Below, piece after piece: positions 27,201 through 33,474 of a DNA stretch of 64,000 nt. Under the pieces are notes generated by a model. The model did not search any database. It saw only the letters and a program-made list of their open reading frames with translations, and was not told the origin of the DNA. Each line of letters starts with the position of its first letter. The first letter of the stretch is position 1. The stretch comes from an uncultured Bacteroidales bacterium (lineage in GTDB: Bacteria; Bacteroidota; Bacteroidia; Bacteroidales; F082): the NCBI GenBank assembly GCA_946408345.1, contig CAMJRR010000002.1:124001-188000 (forward strand), given 5' to 3'. Position numbers and translations under genes: made by a program.

Positions 27201-27964
27201 TTATGAAAAGCGCATCGGCGAGATCTCAATCAGACATACATCATATTGTAACGTTTTTGAAAGACCTGGACAAATCAGAAGACCTGGAAGTGATAAGGAT
27301 TTTGGTATTTATCGAGTTCCTTTTGTATAGGGTTTTGGAACGTGAGCGGATGAATATGTCCAATACACGATTTGTAAAAGAATTGTCACGTAATCCCGAT
27401 TTGATGATACAACTTGTGGAGTTGGCTTATGTTCCTGATGATGGAATAGTGGAGCAATTGGAAGGCGTTGCTGCTACAAACAGAAAAACATTAGGTGAGT
27501 GCGCTATTCATATTATGTTGTTTGGTCGAAATCTGGTTTCATTTATAGATGACAAGGGGACACTGAATGAGCAATTTATGAATCAATACATTGACCAATT
27601 GTATAAGTTGGCAAAAGAAAGGAAAAGGCTAAAGGTTATTGATTCTGTGGTTGGCAATATTTTGGGCGACATTCCAAGGGATGATAATTATCCGCCCAAA
27701 GCATTATGCGAGTTAGTTGAGCGATTGGGTAGCGATAAAGTTGACTTACATATTAGAATTAGATTAAATAGCCGAGGAATGCATTTTTGTGGGGGAGGAG
27801 GAAATCAAGAACGTGCTATGGTGTCAGAGTTAGAGAAGTATAAAGAAAAGACGAAACTGTTATATCCAAGGATGACTAGAATATTTGAAGATTTGATTAA
27901 TGAGAATAGAAGAATGGCGGTGCAGATGGACAATGAATCACGTATTGATGATTTAGAGTATTAG
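24263..27964 (+). CDS. 1233-residue protein of unknown function in the restriction locus
   Basis: I cannot assign a function. The first 170 residues contain FPSGDAVSVHGWDG, then VVPEGISLWECG and a Lys-rich segment, then FVLVTPRIW. This resembles N-terminal domains of large uncharacterised proteins and could be a nuclease-like fold with acidic residues in GWDG and WECG; the catalytic lysine is not obvious. No GxxxxGK(S/T) P-loop is seen in the middle, where an NTPase might be expected. Residues about 400-1200 look mostly helical, like a repeat scaffold or sensor. It lies 23 bases after the HEPN gene and looks A+T-rich like it, so the two may work together. Confidence 0.85.
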   Translation: MKFITSTHLKQWADTKECQQLLPELVRRLIETSVTSVDRLSFPSGDAVSVHGWDGIVSCNEGIDVVPEGISLWECGATKDKQGKINHDFGVRENDPLGYDKSISTFVLVTPRIWEGADEWMRDHQNGWKKVIVYTAVELERWIENRPPVGMWLAEKLRILPSGGYMLPETYWNRWAQGKKLALPYEIILPGREDISKQVVDTCKVAGSLVLNALTQSEGVAFAIASILTNENAEKLKARIVVVTEKNAYEDLVEHYDNLALLTTVTESLNYTTNRGHSVIVASTPADQIKDAVTLPIIEKEGFVKALVKIGIDDAKARVIAQDTARDINVFRRREKIELDKPKWADPNTLAELLPAFFVGKWLANKEGDKTVMAALSGMDYDQYELKLKALLLEEETPLIHIGNMWRICSPFESIEYAKAMLTTSILDKFRDVCQCLIQDDDPEAVDRANTGDFQFRQFEQKYSKTIKAGVYQSLCLLSIVDDSKDKKLTFWVDETVKELLKGWNLSRFLSNKHYLTELAEASPKEFLSFLEQMPKDILDVVFTPRQPEHSLFGWEISYTEVLFSLEMLAWDVDYLNRVTNFLLQYSGYKNESNFANKPVNSLYNIFRVFMPQTYASYKERMTILNAYASKYQSIVYEICKKICESLSGCVLDTNHHYRWRLFGELNSSKNVDRMSLEQLNSVVALMLQCCDYSTEAITDLITLSTQVSMGDVRMLILGTVREHLVGSDDVQVVVDVLRKDINHHLSYPDTDWSLSEMELKPYQALLDEIGPKDIMHENAWLFEDFYVQLPLEGDWDYDKEVQRLREARIKVVVDIVDSMGRDSIWELLKIVKCPESVSESLVAVFGDSLLDEVCQKYQADELSENFTRSFLNVLCYNDIAKYQELAVQIIAKDPNLTIVLYAPRYVEGLAKIAADCGDETKRLYWESVNVGIVKDNVDNVVRELMKVNRFSQALTTMYFSRESLQMDDLEIVKILYSCLMKSASARSQSDIHHIVTFLKDLDKSEDLEVIRILVFIEFLLYRVLERERMNMSNTRFVKELSRNPDLMIQLVELAYVPDDGIVEQLEGVAATNRKTLGECAIHIMLFGRNLVSFIDDKGTLNEQFMNQYIDQLYKLAKERKRLKVIDSVVGNILGDIPRDDNYPPKALCELVERLGSDKVDLHIRIRLNSRGMHFCGGGGNQERAMVSELEKYKEKTKLLYPRMTRIFEDLINENRRMAVQMDNESRIDDLEY

Positions 27965-28008
27965 TTGTGATAAAATACAATGCTAGAGCGTAGTAAATGA
28001 AAAAATAC

Positions 28009-28016
28009 TATCTTTG
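28009..28016 (+). promoter_or_regulatory. Internal -7 box (TATCTTTG) before the ATPase gene
   Basis: TAnnTTTG match 29 bases before the ATG at 28046, in an 81-base gap. It suggests that the ATPase/nuclease pair can be expressed apart from the upstream restriction genes. Confidence 0.6.
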
Positions 28017-28045
28017 CAAATTCAAGTGATTAAAACCGAATTGTC

Positions 28046-29335
28046 ATGAAATTGAAAATCTCAAATCTCGGCCCTATTGATTCGATGGTAATCGATATGT
28101 CGAAACCATTTATCCTTTTTGCTGGCGACAATGGAACGGGGAAAACGTATGCGGCAACATTTCTTTATACTTTGATTTGGGAATTGCGAATTATGCTCTT
28201 CTCACCAACTTTTATTAATACTTTAGAGAAGAAGGAACTACCTATTACTAAAAGATTGAAAAGTGGTGTTGATGGAAAGGTTAAGGCAGAAGAGTTGTAT
28301 AACCTTTTAGAAGAATTTCTAAAAAAGCGTCAAAAAGAGATTCTTGTTTCTATGAATTTGAACATACAGGCAGAGGCATTCAGGTGTGAGATTGCAACTA
28401 CAAGGGAAGAATGGAAAGAAGAGTTGTGGAATAAGTCGGTGTCTGTTTGGTCAAGATTTATCATAAAAAAGGTAAAATCATTTGATTACAAATTGCGCTG
28501 GCCAAATGAAGAAGAAATACCTTACCTGCAAGGCATTTTGACAATTTCATTATTATTTGATGGAATAATGGGAGCTAAGATGTTTACTGCAGAACGTAGT
28601 GGAATCTATACATTTAATAAAGAATTATCTGTTGGACGGCTTAGAAATCCAGAAGAGCGATATAATGCCCGTTATCCCAAACCTATTGCTGATGGATTGG
28701 CGGATGCGGCTGATGTGGTAAATCAAAGGAAAAAAGAGTCGGAATATCATAAATTTGCTGATGAAATAGAACAAATGATTTTGCATGGCAATCTCACTGT
28801 TTCTGAAGATGGAGAGGTCTTATATCGTGTTTCTGATAATACCCAACTCGGCTTCAATGAGTCATCATCAACTGTCAAGACCTTGGCTCCATTGGTGTTT
28901 TATCTTCGTCATTCTGCTGGTCAATACAATATTTTGTTTGTGGATGAGCCTGAATTGAACCTTCACCCGAAAAATCAGATTCTTTTGGCAAAAATCTTCG
29001 TCAAGATGATTAATGCAGGTTTGCGGCTAGTTATCAGTACCCATAGTGACTATATCATTCGTGAAATCAACAATATGATTATGGCGGATGGGTTGAATAA
29101 GGCTGGTGATAAGATTTTTACAAACAAGGGATATGACGAAAGTCTTTGTTTGTTGGAAGACAAGTTTGCTCCTTATCTGTTCCAGAAGGGCAAAAACGGC
29201 AAAGTGAAAGTGGAACCGCTTGAAGTGGACAGGTACGGGTTCAACATGCCTTCCATCGACGAGGCCATCAATAGCCAAAACGATGTGACGAACACCTTCT
29301 ATGAAGTTTTGAAGTACGACCACCCAAATAACTGA
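28046..29335 (+). CDS. ABC-type (SMC/OLD-like) AAA ATPase
   Basis: This is a soluble ATPase of 429 residues in the AAA_15/AAA_21 group found in many defence systems. The Walker A GDNGTGKT is at 27-34. A signature-like segment (SSSTVKTLAPL) precedes the Walker B LFVDEPELNLHP (297-308), and the H-loop STHSDY (His333) follows. The long insertion between Walker A and the signature (about 60-260) is variable and may sense a trigger. The next gene starts three bases after the stop and encodes a nuclease-like protein, giving a tight two-gene unit with its own promoter box. ATPases of this type commonly gate a partner nuclease; that role is inference here. Confidence 0.88.
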   Translation: MKLKISNLGPIDSMVIDMSKPFILFAGDNGTGKTYAATFLYTLIWELRIMLFSPTFINTLEKKELPITKRLKSGVDGKVKAEELYNLLEEFLKKRQKEILVSMNLNIQAEAFRCEIATTREEWKEELWNKSVSVWSRFIIKKVKSFDYKLRWPNEEEIPYLQGILTISLLFDGIMGAKMFTAERSGIYTFNKELSVGRLRNPEERYNARYPKPIADGLADAADVVNQRKKESEYHKFADEIEQMILHGNLTVSEDGEVLYRVSDNTQLGFNESSSTVKTLAPLVFYLRHSAGQYNILFVDEPELNLHPKNQILLAKIFVKMINAGLRLVISTHSDYIIREINNMIMADGLNKAGDKIFTNKGYDESLCLLEDKFAPYLFQKGKNGKVKVEPLEVDRYGFNMPSIDEAINSQNDVTNTFYEVLKYDHPNN

Positions 29336-29338
29336 GTT

Positions 29339-29923
29339 ATGCAATACATAGATTATTTTGAGTGGATTCTTAACTCAGACTTCTTGCAAAAAGGGGATGA
29401 CGCATTGACAATGGTTGAGCCTTCTGATTTATTGCATGAAGAGCAACGGGTGGACATTAAAAATGATACTCGGTCTATTCTGGATATGAAACTTTATTGT
29501 TTCAATACTCCAGACAAAAATGTGAATAATCTTTTTCCTTTTTTCAATCAGAGTAGTGTTGAGCCTAAGGCACCAGAAGGATTAAACAGCTTTTGTGACT
29601 ATATATTACTAGTGCAGCACATTAAAGGATTGTTTGTGTTCTTTTTAGAAATGAAGCGTGGCGATACTGATGGCGCAGATAAACAAATAGAGGCATCATG
29701 TACTTTTTTTGATTTTATTTTGAAATCAGCAGAAAGGATAAAAGAAGAAAATGATTTTCCTGAGTTCGATGTTCGTCAAATCAAATACCGCAAGCTTATC
29801 ATAAAGGAGGATCGTTGCAATAAAAGAATCACAAAAGATAAAGATGTCGAGAATCTTGATTTGAGCGTCGTTAATACCCATGCGTGTTATAAAGAATTTC
29901 GCCCTATCTATTATTGCAGGTGA
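29339..29923 (+). CDS. Small PD-(D/E)xK-like protein paired with the ATPase
   Basis: I do not recognise the family by name. The 194 residues contain D87 in FCDYILLV, then E104 and K106 in FFLEMKRG, then Q116 in DKQIEAS. That spacing (D-x16-E-x-K, with a later Gln) and the beta-strand character fit the core of PD-(D/E)xK nucleases. There is no signal peptide or membrane segment. It is three bases after the ATPase gene and 14 bases before hsdR. The likely role is the effector nuclease of an ATPase-gated defence pair. Aligned relatives would be needed to confirm the active site. Confidence 0.72.
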   Translation: MQYIDYFEWILNSDFLQKGDDALTMVEPSDLLHEEQRVDIKNDTRSILDMKLYCFNTPDKNVNNLFPFFNQSSVEPKAPEGLNSFCDYILLVQHIKGLFVFFLEMKRGDTDGADKQIEASCTFFDFILKSAERIKEENDFPEFDVRQIKYRKLIIKEDRCNKRITKDKDVENLDLSVVNTHACYKEFRPIYYCR

Positions 29924-29937
29924 ATTTAAATGTAACG

Positions 29938-32900
29938 ATGAACATATCTAAAACCAACGAACAAGCCTTTGAGGCCCTCATAGAAAGAACCTTGGTGGGC
30001 ACCACCCAAGAGGAACGCACGGACAATGGGCAGAACGATGTGGAAGCCCAGTCGCCCAATGCGCAACAATACTATTGGGGCCTGCCCAAGGACATGGATA
30101 AAAAATTGGCCATCGACCTGCGACAGCTGTGGGCTTTCCTTGAGAGTACGCAACACGATGTGCTGAAAGAATACAAAGGCAAAGACTTGAAAAGCGAACT
30201 GCCCAAGCGCATCTCGAAGGACATCGAGACCTTTGGCGTCATCAAGGTGCTGCGTGAAGGTGTGGACGTGGACAACATCCATCTTTCGCTGTTTTACCCC
30301 AAGCCTTCTGCCGCCGACAGCGAGACCTCAAAACTGAAATACGCCCAAAACCAGTTTTCGCTCACGCGCCAGCAGACATTCTCGGTCACCAACCCAGGGC
30401 TGGAAATCGACACGGTGCTGTTCGTCAACGGTTTGCCAATCTTCACCTTCGAGCTGAAGAACCCCTGGACACACCAAACCGCCAAATACGACGGTCAGAA
30501 GCAATACAAGTCCACGGAACGTAACCCCAAAGAGACCTTGCTCAACTTCGGCCGTTGCCTCGCCCATTTCACCATGGACAAGGACGAGGTGTTTTTCACC
30601 ACACGTCTCAACCTCGACAAGACCTATTTCATGCCTTTCAATAAGGGCCTGCCCAACGGTCAGGGCGCAGGCAATCCCGCAAACCCCGAAGGTGGCTACA
30701 AGACTTCCTACATGTGGGAACAAATCCTGCAAAAGGACACCGTGGCCGATATCATCATGAACTACGTCTGCTTCGACTACGACGAGGCCAAGACCCAGAA
30801 GAAGGTGCCGCACATCATGAAGAACGCCAAGAAGCTGATCTTCCCGCGCTATCATCAGTTGGATGTGGTAAGCAAGTTGGTCGACGATGTGGCAGAAATG
30901 GGAGTGGGGAAGACCTACCTCATCGAGCATTCTGCTGGTTCGGGCAAGTCCAACTCGCTCACTTGGCTGGCCTACAAACTCATCAAGACCTGCCCTTATA
31001 CGATGGATGCGGTGAGAGCCAAAGCCGTGGATGCGCCTTTGTTCAATTCCGTCATCGTGGTCACCGACCGCCGCCTGCTCGACAAACAGATCTCTGACAA
31101 CATCAAGATGTTTGGGCAAAGCACCAAAATCGTAGCACACGCCGACACCTCGAAGGATTTGAAGGAAGCCATTGAGAACAACAAGCGTATCATCATCACC
31201 ACAATACAGAAGTTCCCCTTCATCTGCGATGCCATCAGCGACGTGAGCGACCACAACTTTGCCGTCATCATCGACGAGGCGCATAGCTCGCAGAGCGGCA
31301 TCGCCGCCGACAAACTCAACGCCACGGTGCAAAAAGACGCCGACACCGACGGCAGCGACACCGATGCTTTGTTGGAGAAACTGATGAAAGACCGCAAGAT
31401 GAGCACCAACTGCTCCTATTTCGCCTTCACGGCCACTCCAAAGAGAGAGACGCTGGAGCGTTTTGGCAGCGAGGATGCCGAAGGCAAGTTCCATCCTTAC
31501 CATCTCTACAGCATGAAGCAGGCCATTGAGGAAGGCTTCATCCTCGACGTGCTGACCAACTACACCACCTATCGCAGCTATTATGAACTCACCAAGAGCA
31601 TCGAGGACAACCCGGAATACAACAACGAGCGGGCGCAGAAGAAGTTGCGAGGGGCCGTGGAACGCGACCCGAAGACCATCGCGGCCAAGGCCGACGTGAT
31701 GCTGACCCATTTCGACGCCAAGGTGTTCCGCAGCCACAAGCTGAAAGGCAAGGCCAAGGCCATGGTGGTGACCAAGGACATTGAATGTGCCATCAAGTAT
31801 TATCAGGCGCTGAATCGGATTGTGGTGGACAAAGAGTTGCCCTACAAGATCCTGATCGCCTTCAGTGGAGAGAAACGCCTTCAGCACCAAGAGGCCTCGA
31901 TCTATCCCATTACGGAGAACCTGTATGGCTCAATCGCCGCCGAAGAAAGCGGGAATGCTTGGTCTGACTACACCGAAGCGGGCATGAACGGCTTCCCCGA
32001 TAGTCAGACGGCCGAGAAATTCGACTCTGATGATTACCGCATTTTGGTGGTGGCCAACAAATACCTTACCGGCTTCGACCAACCGAAGCTCTGCGCCATG
32101 TATGTCGACAAGCCTTTGGCTGGCGTGTTAGCCGTGCAGGCCCTTTCGCGTCTCAACCGTTCCGCTCCCGACTTGGGAAAACTGAGCGAAGACTTGTTTA
32201 TCCTTGACTTCTACAACACCCAGGACGACATCAAGGAAGCCTTTGACACGTTCTACACCTCCACGACCTTGTCGGAAGCCACGGATGTCAATATCTTGCA
32301 TGAGTTGAAGAACACTTTGCTCTCGTTTGGCGTTTTCGATATGGACGAGGTTGAAGCATTCATCGGTTTGTACATTCACGGTGCCAGTGCCGACCAATGG
32401 GCCCCCATCATTGATGCCGCCGCCGACCGTTTCAACTTTGAGATCGATTGGCCCGAAAACGGCAAGGCTGACTTCAAGATGAAGTGCAAACAGTTTGTGA
32501 GAATCTATTCCCGAGTGGCTGCTATCATGCCTTTCGAGATGAAAGACTGGGAAAAAATGTTCTGGTTCTTGCGTTATCTCATTCCGAGCCTACACATCGC
32601 CGGCCCTGACATCGACAACTTGAAAGACTTGCTGGATTCGGTGGATCTGAACACCTACGGCCTGCGCCGCACCGCTTTGAACGAGGCCATCACCTTGGAT
32701 GCCGAAGAGACTACCATCGACCCGCTGAAGCCAACGATGGTCAACGCAGGCTCGGAGGAGGAAGTCAAAGACCCCTTGGACGTGATCCTTCAAGAGTTTA
32801 ACAACCGTTGGTTCAACGGCTGGGAGGCCACCCCTGACGACCAGAAAATGAAGTTGATAAGTGTCGCGCAAGCGGTAGCGGAAGATGAAGACTACAAGTC

Positions 32901-33093
32901 GCTGGTGGTCGGCAATCCCGACCAGCAGGCCGTGGATGCGCTCATGGTACAAATCATCGACCGTATCATCCGCAAAAAGCGCAAGGGCGATATGTCATTA
33001 TACAAAGAGTACCAACAAAACGAAGGCTTTAAGGTCGATTTCCGCAGTGTCATCACTCGTATGCTGAGCGATTTGGATTATTTGCAGGCATAG
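29938..33093 (+). CDS. hsdR: Type I restriction enzyme endonuclease/translocase subunit
   Basis: HsdR pulls DNA through the complex and cuts it away from the target site. The N-terminal nuclease has the acidic and ExK elements in VLFVNGLPIFTFELKNPW. The motor follows, with Walker A HSAGSGKS, the DEAH-type IIDEAHSSQSG, and later helicase motifs (AFTATP, TGFDQPKL, SRLNRS). The ATG at 29938 gives 1051 residues; an upstream TTG overlaps the previous gene and is unlikely. hsdR is separated from hsdS by four cargo genes, an unusual order. It looks G+C-richer than that cargo, like hsdM. Confidence 0.95.
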   Translation: MNISKTNEQAFEALIERTLVGTTQEERTDNGQNDVEAQSPNAQQYYWGLPKDMDKKLAIDLRQLWAFLESTQHDVLKEYKGKDLKSELPKRISKDIETFGVIKVLREGVDVDNIHLSLFYPKPSAADSETSKLKYAQNQFSLTRQQTFSVTNPGLEIDTVLFVNGLPIFTFELKNPWTHQTAKYDGQKQYKSTERNPKETLLNFGRCLAHFTMDKDEVFFTTRLNLDKTYFMPFNKGLPNGQGAGNPANPEGGYKTSYMWEQILQKDTVADIIMNYVCFDYDEAKTQKKVPHIMKNAKKLIFPRYHQLDVVSKLVDDVAEMGVGKTYLIEHSAGSGKSNSLTWLAYKLIKTCPYTMDAVRAKAVDAPLFNSVIVVTDRRLLDKQISDNIKMFGQSTKIVAHADTSKDLKEAIENNKRIIITTIQKFPFICDAISDVSDHNFAVIIDEAHSSQSGIAADKLNATVQKDADTDGSDTDALLEKLMKDRKMSTNCSYFAFTATPKRETLERFGSEDAEGKFHPYHLYSMKQAIEEGFILDVLTNYTTYRSYYELTKSIEDNPEYNNERAQKKLRGAVERDPKTIAAKADVMLTHFDAKVFRSHKLKGKAKAMVVTKDIECAIKYYQALNRIVVDKELPYKILIAFSGEKRLQHQEASIYPITENLYGSIAAEESGNAWSDYTEAGMNGFPDSQTAEKFDSDDYRILVVANKYLTGFDQPKLCAMYVDKPLAGVLAVQALSRLNRSAPDLGKLSEDLFILDFYNTQDDIKEAFDTFYTSTTLSEATDVNILHELKNTLLSFGVFDMDEVEAFIGLYIHGASADQWAPIIDAAADRFNFEIDWPENGKADFKMKCKQFVRIYSRVAAIMPFEMKDWEKMFWFLRYLIPSLHIAGPDIDNLKDLLDSVDLNTYGLRRTALNEAITLDAEETTIDPLKPTMVNAGSEEEVKDPLDVILQEFNNRWFNGWEATPDDQKMKLISVAQAVAEDEDYKSLVVGNPDQQAVDALMVQIIDRIIRKKRKGDMSLYKEYQQNEGFKVDFRSVITRMLSDLDYLQA

Positions 33094-33474
33094 AAGTGCT
33101 TGAAAGTCCTGAAATCGAAGATTCGACGGAGTCAAAGGACGACTCCACCTCACCCCGATATGCAATGTCGGGTTTTCATAATAAGACGGATGACAGTGAC
33201 AGGCCGCAGCCATAGATTCCAATCCATCGCACAAGCCTCCACAGGAATGACATGGCTGCTGAGCTATTGGGTTGCCGCAGCCTTAGATGCCTGCAATCGC
33301 ACCTGTCCATGCTGGCAGGACATGGCTGCTAGGGTCAAGCTATAAAAAATCTCTAACCGAACTGATCCGAAGCATCCGAAAGGTTTCGGCAAAGTTCGGG
33401 TCTTTTCGGTTAGAGAAAGAATGGCATCAGGATGATTTATAAAAGATTTGTTTCAGATTTGTTTCCAAAAAGAA
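33094..33474. other. Intergenic region between convergent hsdR and alaS
   Basis: I see no gene here. An 81-codon plus-strand frame (33100-33345) has an unlikely composition. GACATGGCTGCT occurs twice about 70 bases apart (near 33,249 and 33,320). A hairpin at 33351-33415 probably ends transcription. Confidence 0.55.
33351..33415. terminator. Hairpin with CCGAA repeats between hsdR and alaS
   Basis: CTCTAACCGAA (33351-33361) pairs with TTCGGTTAGAG (33405-33415). A smaller CCGAAA/TTTCGG hairpin lies inside at about 33377-33389. Its convergent position suggests a terminator, although the T-run is weak. Confidence 0.6.

Noticed and set aside
28046..29923. PARIS or Septu system
   Set aside because: The ATPase fits broadly, but the partner lacks an evident TOPRIM/DUF4435 or HNH motif; I leave it unnamed.
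30328..31890. 520-codon minus-strand frame
   Set aside because: Antisense to the hsdR motor region with no recognisable domain; codon-bias shadow.
33100..33345. 81-codon frame after hsdR
   Set aside because: No domain, and it lies in a gap with internal direct repeats; looks like chance.
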